A DNA stretch of 64,000 nucleotides from Muribaculaceae bacterium Isolate-110 (HZI) (GCA_003762875.1 RIBL01000011.1:1-64000), one strand, 5' to 3'. Numbered from the stretch's first letter, positions 45,477 to 55,106 are shown. Translations and numbers: made by a program. The notes: generated by a model not told the origin, from the sequence alone.

Positions 45477-48035
45477 TTGATCAACAGGGTGCTTTCTAAG
45501 GTAATTTATTTAAAAGTGGCATGTCTCGCCCTCATGGGCGTGGCTGCCACTTTCTTCACATACGCGCGCGACCCGCGCTCAGAGTCGTTTAACGACGGAT
45601 GGAAGTTCATGCTTGCCGACTCGGCTCACTATAAGGACTCCTCCTATGACGACTCTCACTGGCGCAGCCTCTCACTACCCCACGACTGGGCTATTGAGGG
45701 AGATTTTTCCGAGTCAAACCCCTCCGGCACCGGCGGCGGAGCACTCCCGGGCGGCGTGGGATGGTATCGCAAGACGTTCTCTCTTAACGATATCCAGAAA
45801 CGTAACAATCTGATGATTGATTTTGACGGTGCCTACATGAACTCGACCGTCTACATCAACGGACACAAACTCGGCACACGCCCCTACGGCTACGCTCCGT
45901 TCAGCTATGACCTCACCCCGTGGCTCGACCGTGACGACGACAACGTCATAGCCGTGCGCGTCGACAATGCCGAGCAGCCCAACTCCCGCTGGTATTCCGG
46001 CTGCGGCATCTATCGCAACGTGTGGCTCCGCTCTCACGGCGACATCCACATCCCTCTCTGGGGACAGCACGTCGTGACAGCCGTCACCGACTCTCTGGCC
46101 ACCATCGACATCACCACCCAACTGGTGAGCCACACACGCGATACACGCAAAGTGCAGGTCTACTCAGCTCTTCTTGGCAGCGGCAAAATACTGACCAAGA
46201 CCGAGCCGCTGGCTGTCACTCTCACCCGCAAAAAGCCAGAAGTGACACTCAACTCCACCCTCGACATCGACAATCCCCATCTATGGAGCACCGATGACCC
46301 CTATCTCTATAAAATCGTCACATTTGTCCAGGACGCCAAGACCGGACAGATGATTGACTTCTACGAGATCAACACCGGACTCCGCTACTTTAATTTCGAC
46401 GCAAAAAAAGGGTTTTCACTCAACGGCCGTCCGATGAAAATCAACGGCGTGTGCATGCACCACGATCTCGGCGCGCTCGGCGCGGCTGTCAACACCCGCG
46501 CACTCGAGCGTCAGCTCGAAATACTCAAGGAGATGGGTGCCAACGCCTATCGGGCCTCCCACAATCCACCCGCCCCCGAAGTGCTCGACCTGTGTGACAG
46601 CATGGGCATACTCGTCATGGACGAGTCCTTCGACATGTGGCGCAAGAAGAAAACCTCTCACGACTACTCGCGCTATTTCGACCAATGGCACGAGCGCGAC
46701 CTCTCCGATCTTATACGCCGCGACCGCAACCACCCCTCGGTAATCATCAACAGCATCGGCAACGAAGTACTCGAGCAGTGGAACGATGCCAGTGCCGACA
46801 CTCTCTCGCTCGAGGAGGCCAACCTGATACTCAACTTCGGCCACGGCAAGGACAAACTTGCGGCCGCAGGCGACGAAATGAGCGTCAACTCCATGCTCAC
46901 ACGCAAACTGGCCGACATGACCCGCAGTCTCGACCCTACCCGCCCCATCACTGCCGGATGCAACGAGCCCGATCCGGGCAATCACCTCTTTCGCTCGGGC
47001 GCACTCGACCTTATCGGCTACAATTATCACGACGACTGGTTTGACTCGGTGCCGAAATGGTTTCCCGGCAAACCGTTCATCATCACCGAGAGTGTCTCCG
47101 GACTGATGACACGCGGCTATTACCGCATGCCCTCCGACTCGATGTATATATGGCCCGTGCGCTGGGAGATACCCTTCTACGACGAGTCATTCTCATGCTC
47201 CTCCTACGATAACTGCCACGTGCCCTGGGGCAACACCCACGAGGGCACCATGCGCCACGTGCAGGAGAATGACTTCATCTCGGGCCAGTTTGTATGGACA
47301 GGCTTCGACTATCTCGGCGAGCCCACCCCCTTCGGATGGCCCGCGCGCAGTTCCTATTTCGGCATAGTCGACCTGGCCGGCATCCCCAAGGACATATATT
47401 ATATGTATAAGTCGCAATGGCGTCCCGACACACCGGTGTTACACCTCTTCCCCCACTGGAACTGGGAGCCGGGTCAGACCGTAGACATGTGGGCCTATTA
47501 CAACAATGCCGATGAAGTGGAGCTCTATCTCAACGGTGAGTCGCAGGGCGTCCGCTCACTCGAGCCGGGCAAATATCATGTGTCGTGGCGTCTACCCTTC
47601 GAGCCCGGCACACTCCGCGCCGTGAGCCGGAAGGACGGACGCATGGTGGCCGAAAAAATCATACGCACAGCCGGCGAGCCTTACGCCATACGCCTCACCC
47701 CCGACCGCACCATGATTACAGCCGACGGCAAAGACCTCAGCTATGTGCTCGTAGAGATTGTCGACCACCTCGGCAACCTCTGCCCGCTGGCCGACAATCA
47801 GGTGACGTTTGATGTCAGCGGCGCGGGCTTCAACGCCGGTGTCGACAACGGCTCGCCTACGTCGCTCGAACGCTTCAAGGACAACAAGCGCAAGGCCTTC
47901 TATGGTAAAGCCATGCTCATCGTGCAGAGCGACGGCTCCGAAGGCCCCGTCACCGTCACAGCCACATCGCCCTCTCTTCGCCCCGCCACCACGGTGATCA
48001 ACGCCAACTATAACAATAGTATAAGGATTATATAA
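45477..48035 (+). CDS. GH2 beta-galactosidase
   Basis: An 852-residue secreted enzyme starting 7 nt after the GH31 stop. The signal peptide (KVIYLKVACLALMGVAA) lies upstream of any in-frame ATG, so translation must begin at TTG 45477 or GTG 45489. Domains: GH2 sugar-binding jelly roll (about 40-190), Ig-like (about 195-300), TIM barrel (about 305-600) with acid/base Glu in NSIGNEVLEQW (about 430) and nucleophile Glu in FIITESVSG (about 536). A DUF4982-like Ig and a further C-terminal Ig-like domain follow. In xyloglucan loci this enzyme removes galactose from side chains. Other GH2 specificities are possible. Confidence 0.92.
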   Translation: MINRVLSKVIYLKVACLALMGVAATFFTYARDPRSESFNDGWKFMLADSAHYKDSSYDDSHWRSLSLPHDWAIEGDFSESNPSGTGGGALPGGVGWYRKTFSLNDIQKRNNLMIDFDGAYMNSTVYINGHKLGTRPYGYAPFSYDLTPWLDRDDDNVIAVRVDNAEQPNSRWYSGCGIYRNVWLRSHGDIHIPLWGQHVVTAVTDSLATIDITTQLVSHTRDTRKVQVYSALLGSGKILTKTEPLAVTLTRKKPEVTLNSTLDIDNPHLWSTDDPYLYKIVTFVQDAKTGQMIDFYEINTGLRYFNFDAKKGFSLNGRPMKINGVCMHHDLGALGAAVNTRALERQLEILKEMGANAYRASHNPPAPEVLDLCDSMGILVMDESFDMWRKKKTSHDYSRYFDQWHERDLSDLIRRDRNHPSVIINSIGNEVLEQWNDASADTLSLEEANLILNFGHGKDKLAAAGDEMSVNSMLTRKLADMTRSLDPTRPITAGCNEPDPGNHLFRSGALDLIGYNYHDDWFDSVPKWFPGKPFIITESVSGLMTRGYYRMPSDSMYIWPVRWEIPFYDESFSCSSYDNCHVPWGNTHEGTMRHVQENDFISGQFVWTGFDYLGEPTPFGWPARSSYFGIVDLAGIPKDIYYMYKSQWRPDTPVLHLFPHWNWEPGQTVDMWAYYNNADEVELYLNGESQGVRSLEPGKYHVSWRLPFEPGTLRAVSRKDGRMVAEKIIRTAGEPYAIRLTPDRTMITADGKDLSYVLVEIVDHLGNLCPLADNQVTFDVSGAGFNAGVDNGSPTSLERFKDNKRKAFYGKAMLIVQSDGSEGPVTVTATSPSLRPATTVINANYNNSIRII

Positions 48036-48060
48036 TACCTTTGGGAAAATTTTTGTCGAT

Positions 48061-50280
48061 ATGAAACACTATACATTGCCAATACTGGCTTTCATGATGT
48101 CGCTCTCGTCTGTATCACAGGCCGAAGTGCTGGTCTATCAGGACGAGTCGCGCCCCATTGAAGAGCGTGTCGAAGACGCGCTCAAGCGTATGACCCTCCG
48201 CGAGAAAGTGGCCATGTGTCACGCCGAGGGCAAATTTGCCTCGGCCGGTGTGCCGCGTCTCGGCATCCCCGACCTCTGGATGAGCGACGGCCCCCACGGC
48301 GTGCGTGCCGAAATCAACTGGAACGACTGGGGCTACTCCTGTCGCACCAACGACTCCATCACCGCCTTTCCGGCCCTCACGGCATTGGCCGCCACATGGA
48401 ATCCCTCTCTCTCGGGACTCTACGGCAACGCCTTGGCCGAAGAGGCTCTCTATCGCGAGAAAGACGTGATGCTCGGCCCGGGCGTCAACATCTACCGCAC
48501 CCCGCTCAACGGCCGTAACTTCGAGTATATGGGCGAAGACCCCTATCTGGCAGGCGTGCTCGTCGTGCCCTATATCCGCGAGATGCAGAAAAACGGTGTC
48601 GCCGCCTGTGTAAAGCACTACGCGCTCAACAACCAGGAGCAGTGGCGTGGCCACATCGACGTCAATCTCAGCGACCGCGCCCTCTACGAGATATATCTCC
48701 CTGCGTTCAAAAAAGCTGTCAAGGAAGGCAAGGCATGGAGCATAATGGGTGCCTACAACAAGGTGCGCGGCCAGCATGCCTGTCACAACGAACTCATCCT
48801 CAACAAGATTCTCAAGGACGACTGGCAGTTTGACGGAGTGGTCATCACCGACTGGGGCGGTGCGCACGACACACGCGAGGCCGCACTCTACGGTCTTGAC
48901 CTCGAGATGGGCTCCTACACCAACGGCCTGACCTCGGAAAGCGAGTTTACCACCGACGACTATTATCTTGCCAACCCTTATCTCGCCATGCTCGAGAAAG
49001 GCGAAGTGCCCGTGTCGGGACTCGACGACAAGGTGCGCCGTCTGCTGCGCCTTAATTTTCGCACGGCCGCCAACCGTCAGAAACCCTATGGCTCCGTAGC
49101 CACTCCCGAACACTATGCCGTGGCCGAGGAGATTGGCAACGAAGGTATCGTACTGCTTAAAAACGCTCCCGTAGCCAAAAAGCAGCCCGCCCTGCTCCCC
49201 ATCGACGCCGACCGCTATGGCAAGATACTTGTTGTTGGCGAGAATGCCACCCGCAACCTCATGGCCGGAGGCGGCTCGTCGGAACTCAAGCCTAAGGATA
49301 TCGTAACTCCGCTCGACGGACTCAGAAACCTCTACGGCGACAAAATCGAGTACACCCAAGGCTACATGTCGGGCCGCCCGATGTATGGCCACGCCGATGT
49401 AATCTCCCCCGAGGTCACCGACTCGCTCCGCGCCAAGGCCGTAGAGATGGCCCGCGAAGCCGGACTCGTGATATTTGTCGGCGGACTCAATAAAAACCAT
49501 TTCCAGGACTGCGAGGGCGGCGACCGTCAGGAATACGGACTCCCCTTCGGACAGCCCGCCCTTATCGATGAACTTGCGGCCGTCAATCCCAATCTCGTGG
49601 TTGTGCTCCTGAGCGGCAATGCCGTCGAGATGCCGTGGGAGAAAAAAGTGCCTGCCATTGTCCAGGGCTGGTATCTCGGCTCAATGGCCGGCAAGTCGAT
49701 AGCCAACGTGCTCTCGGGTAAGGTAAACCCCTCGGGCAAGCTCCCCTTCTCCTTCCCTGCCCGTCTCGAGGACAACGGCGCGCATCATTTCGGGGCCATT
49801 TCCTATCCCGGCGACTCCATCAGGCAGGAATATCTTGAGGATGTGCTCGTGGGCTACCGCTGGCACGACACCAAGAAAATCCCGGCCCTCTATCCGTTTG
49901 GCCACGGCCTGAGCTACACCTCATTCACCTACGGCAAGCCTGTCGCCTCGGCCAAGACCATCGGCGAGGGCGAGACTCTCACCATCACAATCCCCGTTAA
50001 AAACACCGGCAGCCGCGAGGGCAAGGAGACTGTCCAGCTCTACATCGGCGACGACGAAGCCTCGGTGCTTCGCCCAGTCAAGGAACTCAAGGGTTTTGAC
50101 AAAATCAACCTCGCCCCCGGAGCCGAGCAGACGGTGACCTTTACCGTAACAGGCGATGATCTCAAGTTTTACGACCCCACCTCATCGTCATGGATTGCCG
50201 AGCCGGGCCGATTCAAAGCCTACATAGGCTCATCCTCGACCGACATCCGCGCCACCATAACGTTTGAACTGAAAAAGTAG
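48061..50280 (+). CDS. GH3 beta-glucosidase
   Basis: A 739-residue periplasmic enzyme with a signal peptide ending near SQA (residue 21). The N-terminal barrel holds GVNIYRTPLNGRNFEYMGEDP, KHYALNNQE and the nucleophile Asp in VVITDWGGAHD (about 263). The alpha/beta sandwich domain includes GGSSELKP and the acid/base region near 480. A C-terminal FN3-like domain follows (TITIPVKNTGSREGKETVQLY, split around residue 655). It would release glucose from the oligosaccharide backbone after GH31 and GH2 have cleared side chains. The gene is 25 nt after GH2 and ends the operon. Confidence 0.93.
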   Translation: MKHYTLPILAFMMSLSSVSQAEVLVYQDESRPIEERVEDALKRMTLREKVAMCHAEGKFASAGVPRLGIPDLWMSDGPHGVRAEINWNDWGYSCRTNDSITAFPALTALAATWNPSLSGLYGNALAEEALYREKDVMLGPGVNIYRTPLNGRNFEYMGEDPYLAGVLVVPYIREMQKNGVAACVKHYALNNQEQWRGHIDVNLSDRALYEIYLPAFKKAVKEGKAWSIMGAYNKVRGQHACHNELILNKILKDDWQFDGVVITDWGGAHDTREAALYGLDLEMGSYTNGLTSESEFTTDDYYLANPYLAMLEKGEVPVSGLDDKVRRLLRLNFRTAANRQKPYGSVATPEHYAVAEEIGNEGIVLLKNAPVAKKQPALLPIDADRYGKILVVGENATRNLMAGGGSSELKPKDIVTPLDGLRNLYGDKIEYTQGYMSGRPMYGHADVISPEVTDSLRAKAVEMAREAGLVIFVGGLNKNHFQDCEGGDRQEYGLPFGQPALIDELAAVNPNLVVVLLSGNAVEMPWEKKVPAIVQGWYLGSMAGKSIANVLSGKVNPSGKLPFSFPARLEDNGAHHFGAISYPGDSIRQEYLEDVLVGYRWHDTKKIPALYPFGHGLSYTSFTYGKPVASAKTIGEGETLTITIPVKNTGSREGKETVQLYIGDDEASVLRPVKELKGFDKINLAPGAEQTVTFTVTGDDLKFYDPTSSSWIAEPGRFKAYIGSSSTDIRATITFELKK

Positions 50281-50307
50281 ACATAAACGCGTCTCACACG
50301 CGCTGAC

Positions 50308-50408
50308 GACAAAAGTCCCAAGAGAGACATTAAGTTTTAACAGGTTGCATAAACATCTGAGTAGCAACCGATGCGTAAAAAACTTTTGTCTCTTTCGGGA
50401 CTTTTGTC
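50308..50408. terminator. Large nested hairpin after the GH3 gene
   Basis: Outer arms 50308-50328 and 50388-50408 match at 19 of 21 positions (GACAAAAGTCCC...GGGACTTTTGTC). Inside, AAGTTTT pairs with AAAACTT, and GGTTGC (50343-50348) pairs with GCAACC (50364-50369). TTTT follows on the plus strand. Confidence 0.7.
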
Positions 50409-50463
50409 TTTTAGTATCACAAAATTTTCGTCCCTTTTATACAAAAATATGTGAAATTTGCCA

Positions 50464-50471
50464 TATCTTTG
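50464..50471 (+). promoter_or_regulatory. -7 element of the porin gene
   Basis: TATCTTTG matches TAnnTTTG, 26 nt before the ATG at 50498. No TTTG at -33. Confidence 0.55.
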
Positions 50472-50497
50472 CCTTACCTTAAATTATACCAATCATC

Positions 50498-51520
50498 ATG
50501 AGAAAAATATTCCTTGCCCTATGTGCGGCCACCGCAGTGTATGCACATGCCGACGAGCCGGCCACCAACACCCTTCTGAAATTTCAGGCCGAAGCTCGCC
50601 TCGACTATCAGCGCGACTGGAATGACGGAAAGACAGTCAAAGACAACTCCGGATTTGAAGGCAAATACATCAACATCCAAGCCGACGGCAACATCACCAA
50701 CGCTTTGAGCTACTCATGGAGACAACGGCTCAACAAGCCCCACAAGGACGCTTCGTTTTTTGACGCCACCGACTGGATATACCTCAACTATGATTTAGGC
50801 CGCTGGTCGGTGGCCGGAGGCAAGCAGGTAGTGGCCATCGGCGGATGGGAATATGACCGCGCGCCGATTGACCTCTACGGATGCTCGGTGTTCTGGAACA
50901 ACATCCCCTGCTACCAAATCGGAGCGTCAGTCAGCTTCCGGCCGTCGGCATCCGACCGTCTCACGTTCCAGTTTTGCGAAAGCCCCTTCTTCACCCCCTC
51001 CGACCGCGACATGTATGCCTACAACCTCATGTGGAACGGCTCCCACGGCATATACAGCTCCATATGGTCGGCCAACCTCATCGAATATGCTCCCGGACAT
51101 TACATCAGTTATCTCGCTCTCGGCAATAAATTCTCATTCGGACGCCTCTCGCTCGAGCTCGACCTAATGAACCGCGCCTCGTCGGGCCAGACATTCCTGC
51201 TGCGCGACATGTCGGTGATGGGCGAGATTGCCTACACTCCCTCTCAGCGATGGAAAGTATTCGGCAAGATGACCTATGACGTCAACAACACCCGCTCGGA
51301 CGCCGACCTCTGCGTAGCTCCGGGCACCGAACTGAAGATGGCCGGTGCCGGTGTCGAATATTTCCCCCTGGCCGACAAGCGCAGCACCCTGCGAGTGCAC
51401 GCCAACGTGTTTTACTCATGGGGTAAAAACGCCAACTCGGCCGACGTGATGCAAAACAAGACCACACTCGTGGACGTCGGCGTGAAGTGGAACATGAACC
51501 TCCTCTCGTTCAAACGATAA
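50498..51520 (+). CDS. Outer-membrane porin-like beta-barrel
   Basis: A 340-residue protein with a signal peptide ending near AHA (residue 18). The remainder is a run of amphipathic strands (FQAEARLDYQRDW, YINIQADGNITNALSYSW, WIYLNYDLGRWSVAGGKQ), resembling the phosphate-selective porin O/P type, here shorter than most. The GRWSVAGGKQ segment corresponds to the porin loop motif where the pore-lining strand begins. It ends WNMNLLSFKR rather than in a terminal aromatic. The substrate is unknown. The gene is followed 47 nt later by a membrane protein gene. Confidence 0.72.
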   Translation: MRKIFLALCAATAVYAHADEPATNTLLKFQAEARLDYQRDWNDGKTVKDNSGFEGKYINIQADGNITNALSYSWRQRLNKPHKDASFFDATDWIYLNYDLGRWSVAGGKQVVAIGGWEYDRAPIDLYGCSVFWNNIPCYQIGASVSFRPSASDRLTFQFCESPFFTPSDRDMYAYNLMWNGSHGIYSSIWSANLIEYAPGHYISYLALGNKFSFGRLSLELDLMNRASSGQTFLLRDMSVMGEIAYTPSQRWKVFGKMTYDVNNTRSDADLCVAPGTELKMAGAGVEYFPLADKRSTLRVHANVFYSWGKNANSADVMQNKTTLVDVGVKWNMNLLSFKR

Positions 51521-51567
51521 TCCTCCCCCCGCCATCTGAATCCTTACCTCCATACCATCCAATCACA

Positions 51568-52734
51568 ATGCAACAGCTTGAAAACACCCCGGCCACATCG
51601 CGTCCATTCTCCCTCGCCCGCCTCATCCCGACTGGAGTGCCGTGTCTGGCCATCGTAATCGGACTATTCTGGTACATCGGCTCTATTATGGGCATCCCCA
51701 ACATGCTCAACACCATCATGCACACAGCCCACGACCTGCTGCTCAACACTGTATTTTACCTCATGGGCATATGTGTGGTCACAGGAGCCATCGGACGACT
51801 TTTTGTAGAATTTGGCGTGGTCAAACTCCTCGAAAACATCCTGCGCCCCCTCATGCGCCCCCTCTTCAACCTCCCCGGCGTAGCCGCACTCGGCGCGACC
51901 ATGACATTTCTCAGCGACAATCCCGCCATCATCTCGCTCTCGCAGGACCGACGCTTCTGCCGCTACTTCAAGAAATATCAATACATCTCGCTCACCAACT
52001 TCGGCACAGCCTTCGGCATGGGCCTTCTGGTCATGGTCTTCATGGTAGGACAAGGCTACTATATCGAACCGCTCATAGGCCTCTTCGGCGCATTCTGCGG
52101 ATGCATCGTCTCGACACGTCTCATGCAGTATTTCGTCATAAAGGCCTACCCCTCGTTTGCCAACGAGGAGGCCATAGCAGCCGACACCGGCCATCCCGAA
52201 GAGAAAGAAGAGACTGTGGAGTCGAAATCAACATTCATCCGTGTGCTCAACTCTCTGCTCGACGGCGGACGCACAGGTGTCGACGTCGGCATAGCCATCA
52301 TCCCAGGCGTGCTCATCATCTCGACGCTTGTGATGATACTCACCTTCGGAGCCTCGGCCGAAGGCTACACGGGAGCCGCCTACGAAGGTATCGAACTGCT
52401 CCCCTGGCTCGCCTCAAAGATTGACGTAGTGTTTCAGTGGCTCTTCGGGTTCAACGATCCCCATCTCGTAGCCTTCCCCATCACAGCCCTCGGAGCCGTA
52501 GGCGCGGCCCTGAGCCTCGTGCCCAACTTCGCCACACAAGGATGGATCGACGGCAATGCCATAGCCGTGTTCACCGCCATAGGCATGTGCTGGAGCGGTT
52601 ATCTCAGCACCCACACAGCCATGCTCGACTCACTCGGCTATCGCGAACTCACCCCCAAGGCCATTCTTTCCCACACCATCGGAGGTCTCATCGCCGCCAT
52701 CGTAGCCCACATGGTCTATACTCTTATAGTGTAA
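51568..52734 (+). CDS. Gate-domain (nucleoside recognition-like) membrane protein
   Basis: A 388-residue inner-membrane protein starting at ATG 51568. An in-frame GTG at 51487 would overlap the porin gene and add a Pro-rich stretch with no family character. About nine hydrophobic segments are visible. ATMTFLSDNPAIISLS (about 112-127) and the second-half NFATQGWIDGNAIAVF resemble the Gate fold shared by nucleoside transporters and spore maturation proteins. A charged cytoplasmic loop (EEKEETVESKS) separates the halves. Transport of a nucleoside-like or ionic substrate is possible, but not shown for this branch. Confidence 0.75.
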   Translation: MQQLENTPATSRPFSLARLIPTGVPCLAIVIGLFWYIGSIMGIPNMLNTIMHTAHDLLLNTVFYLMGICVVTGAIGRLFVEFGVVKLLENILRPLMRPLFNLPGVAALGATMTFLSDNPAIISLSQDRRFCRYFKKYQYISLTNFGTAFGMGLLVMVFMVGQGYYIEPLIGLFGAFCGCIVSTRLMQYFVIKAYPSFANEEAIAADTGHPEEKEETVESKSTFIRVLNSLLDGGRTGVDVGIAIIPGVLIISTLVMILTFGASAEGYTGAAYEGIELLPWLASKIDVVFQWLFGFNDPHLVAFPITALGAVGAALSLVPNFATQGWIDGNAIAVFTAIGMCWSGYLSTHTAMLDSLGYRELTPKAILSHTIGGLIAAIVAHMVYTLIV

Positions 52735-52752
52735 CCTTTTATGGTTAATAGA

Positions 52753-52835
52753 GTTTATAAAATTTAAAAAGTTAAAGACAGGAATATGGGAGAAAATAAA
52801 AAAACTCCTGTACACCTGTCTTTAACTCTATAAAC
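52753..52835. terminator. Bidirectional hairpin
   Basis: AGTTAAAGACAGG (52770-52782) pairs with CCTGTCTTTAACT (52815-52827), and GTTTATA (52753-52759) with TATAAAC (52829-52835). It lies between the convergent Gate-protein and ahpF genes. Confidence 0.75.
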
Positions 52836-52860
52836 TTTTAACTTTTATCTTTTTAAACCA

Positions 52861-54417
52861 TCAGAGAACAGACCTCATCGCATCCTCAAATACCGACAAG
52901 GCAGCTTTGGCACCTTCGCCCATAGCAACGATTATCTGCTTGTAAGGCACATTGGTGACATCACCGGCGGCATAGACACCTGTCACCGACGTGCGGCAAC
53001 GCTCGTCGACTATGATTTCGCCACCCTTGGTCATCGGCAACATACCGGCAAACAGAGAACTGTTGGGCACAAGACCCACCTGCACAAACACACCCGAGAC
53101 CGGATAGACTGTCTCTGCGCCCGACACACGGTCCTTGACCTTGATGCCAGACACTCCCCTGCCGTCACCTACGATTTCCATCACCTGCGACGACAGATGT
53201 ATATCCACATTAGGGAGCGACGCCACCTTGGTCTGCAACACTCCGTCGGCCTTGAGCGAATCCATATATTCAAACACATCGACATGCGGACACATTCCCG
53301 CCATATCTATGGCAGCCTCGATGCCCGAATTGCCGCCGCCGACCACAGCCACACGCATACCCGCATAGAACGGACCGTCGCAATGCGTACAGAACGCCAC
53401 TCCGTGACCTATATGCTCGGCCTCGCCGGCCACCGATAGACGTCGCCATCCGGCTCCTGTGGCAATTATCAGAGCTTTGCTCCTGAAAGTCTCGTTGCCA
53501 CAGCTCAGCACCTTCGCCTGACCGTCCACCTTGGCCGAGTCGACCGTACGGTTCTCAAACACATCTATCGCATATTCGCCCAGATGCTCCTTGAGGTTGG
53601 CCGCAAGTTTTGACCCCGTGGTCTTTGGCACCGAAATCATGTTCTCTATCCCCAGCGTCTCACGCACCTGACCGCCGATAGCCTTGGCCACCACAGCCGT
53701 ATTGAACCCCTTGCGGGCACAATAGATGGCAGCCGACGCGCCGGCCGGACCTCCGCCCATCACCACGACGTCATACTCGCGCGTCACGGGTGATACCTGC
53801 GCGTTCTCGTCAGCCCCGTAGAGCGTCTCAAGTTTCTCGAGCAGATCGCCGAGCGACGAACGGCCCACGCTCAGACACGTCCCATCGGCATAGACCGTCG
53901 GCACAGACTGAATGTTAAGCTCCTCGACCAAAGCTGGCACCACGGCACCGTCGGTCACCGTGTTTTCCACGCCCGGATTGAGCAACGCTATCACATTAAG
54001 AGCCTGAGCCACATCCGGGCAGTTGGTGCAGGTCAGCGACACAAACGTGCGCAACTTCACCGGACCTTTAAGAGCCTTGATGCGCGCACACAAGGCTTCG
54101 TCAGGCAGATTCTTTCCCTGACCGTCTGCATTGAGCACAGCAAGCAGCAGCGTGGTAAACTCATGGCCGTTGGGTATGCCGCAAAACCTCACTCCGGTCG
54201 GAGTGCCGTCACGCACTATCTCGAAAGTCGGAGCCTCGACATCAGCCTCAGCCCTGTGCACGTCAAACTTATCCGACGTCGAAGCCACATCGTCAAGAAA
54301 GGACACCATCTCGGCAGAAGCCTCCGACTCACCCTTCGACTGCATGCTGAACGTTATCCGCGACTTTATTTTAGCAAAGATTCCTTTAAGTTGCTGAAGT
54401 ATTTCCTGATCAAGCAT
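52861..54417 (-). CDS. ahpF: Alkyl hydroperoxide reductase subunit F
   Basis: A 518-residue cytosolic FAD enzyme that passes electrons from NADH to AhpC. Start at ATG 54417 (MLDQEILQQLKGIF), the normal AhpF N-terminus; the frame is open further upstream. The N-terminal tandem thioredoxin-fold domain has TCTNCPDV (about 128). The flavin domain begins VVMGGGPAGASAAIYCARKG (about 210). The second redox pair is FCTHCDGPFYAG, with Thr in place of the usual Pro. NADH-binding VVGGGNSGIEAAIDMA and a final GDVTNVPYKQ complete it. It follows ahpC by 122 nt. Confidence 0.96.
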   Translation of the reverse strand: MLDQEILQQLKGIFAKIKSRITFSMQSKGESEASAEMVSFLDDVASTSDKFDVHRAEADVEAPTFEIVRDGTPTGVRFCGIPNGHEFTTLLLAVLNADGQGKNLPDEALCARIKALKGPVKLRTFVSLTCTNCPDVAQALNVIALLNPGVENTVTDGAVVPALVEELNIQSVPTVYADGTCLSVGRSSLGDLLEKLETLYGADENAQVSPVTREYDVVVMGGGPAGASAAIYCARKGFNTAVVAKAIGGQVRETLGIENMISVPKTTGSKLAANLKEHLGEYAIDVFENRTVDSAKVDGQAKVLSCGNETFRSKALIIATGAGWRRLSVAGEAEHIGHGVAFCTHCDGPFYAGMRVAVVGGGNSGIEAAIDMAGMCPHVDVFEYMDSLKADGVLQTKVASLPNVDIHLSSQVMEIVGDGRGVSGIKVKDRVSGAETVYPVSGVFVQVGLVPNSSLFAGMLPMTKGGEIIVDERCRTSVTGVYAAGDVTNVPYKQIIVAMGEGAKAALSVFEDAMRSVL

Positions 54418-54451
54418 AATTGTATGTTTTGTTGATTGAATTAAAGAAAGA

Positions 54452-54506
54452 GGGGGAGACACAGCCGACCGACCCGCTAACGGATTGATGTCCCTATGCC
54501 TCCCCC
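54452..54506 (-). other. Stem-loop between ahpC and ahpF
   Basis: GGGGGAG (54452-54458) pairs with CTCCCCC (54500-54506). On the minus strand it is followed by TCTTTCTTT, so it may partly terminate ahpC transcripts and keep ahpC in excess of ahpF. Confidence 0.4.
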
Positions 54507-54539
54507 GGTTGAGTTTTCTGACAAATATCAGACCCGAGG

Positions 54540-55106
54540 TCAGATTTTGCCTACAAGATCAATGCTGGGCTTGAGAGTCGACTGACCCTGCTTCCATTTT
54601 GCCGGGCATACCTCGCCGTCGTGAGTGGCCACAAACTGTGCGGCCTCCACCCTGCGCAGAAGCTCCTCGGCATTACGGCCGATGCTGTTGTCCTGAATCT
54701 CGACGAGCTTGATAAGACCCTCGGGATTGCTGACAAATGTGCCTCGGTAGGCCATGCCGTCCTCCTCGATCATCACTCCGAACGCACGGCTCAACACACC
54801 GGTCGGGTCGGCAAGCATAGGATACTGTATCTTCTTGATGCTGTCCGACGCGTCATGCCATGCCTTGTGCACGAAATGCGAATCGGTGCTCACCGAATAG
54901 ATCTCCACACCGAGACGCTTGAATTCCTCATACTTCTCGGCCATGTCCTCCAGCTCGGTAGGACATACAAAGGTAAAGTCGGCGGGATAGAAGAAAAATA
55001 CAGCCCATTTGCCAAGCACATCCTTATCGGTCACGGTCTTGAACTCGCCGTTGTGATAAGCCTGTACTTTAAATTCGGGGATGTGAGTGTTGATAATTGA
55101 TTCCAT
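54540..55106 (-). CDS. ahpC: Alkyl hydroperoxide reductase subunit C (peroxiredoxin)
   Basis: A 188-residue typical two-Cys peroxiredoxin of the AhpC type. The peroxidatic Cys is in DFTFVCPTELEDM (about 50), and the resolving Cys in DGEVCPAKWKQG (about 168). Length and motifs are canonical. It reduces H2O2 and organic peroxides and is recycled by AhpF downstream. In Bacteroides the ahpCF pair is OxyR-controlled; I could not identify an OxyR site by eye in the 362-nt AT-rich gap 55107-55468. Confidence 0.97.
   Translation of the reverse strand: MESIINTHIPEFKVQAYHNGEFKTVTDKDVLGKWAVFFFYPADFTFVCPTELEDMAEKYEEFKRLGVEIYSVSTDSHFVHKAWHDASDSIKKIQYPMLADPTGVLSRAFGVMIEEDGMAYRGTFVSNPEGLIKLVEIQDNSIGRNAEELLRRVEAAQFVATHDGEVCPAKWKQGQSTLKPSIDLVGKI

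Noticed and set aside
48115-49500. 461-codon open frame on the minus strand inside the GH3 gene
   Set aside because: It is antisense to a clear GH3 enzyme and has Val/Gly/His-rich composition typical of the reverse frame of GC-rich genes.
51487-51567. Upstream GTG start for the Gate-domain protein
   Set aside because: It would overlap the porin gene and add a Pro-rich stretch unlike a membrane-protein N-terminus.
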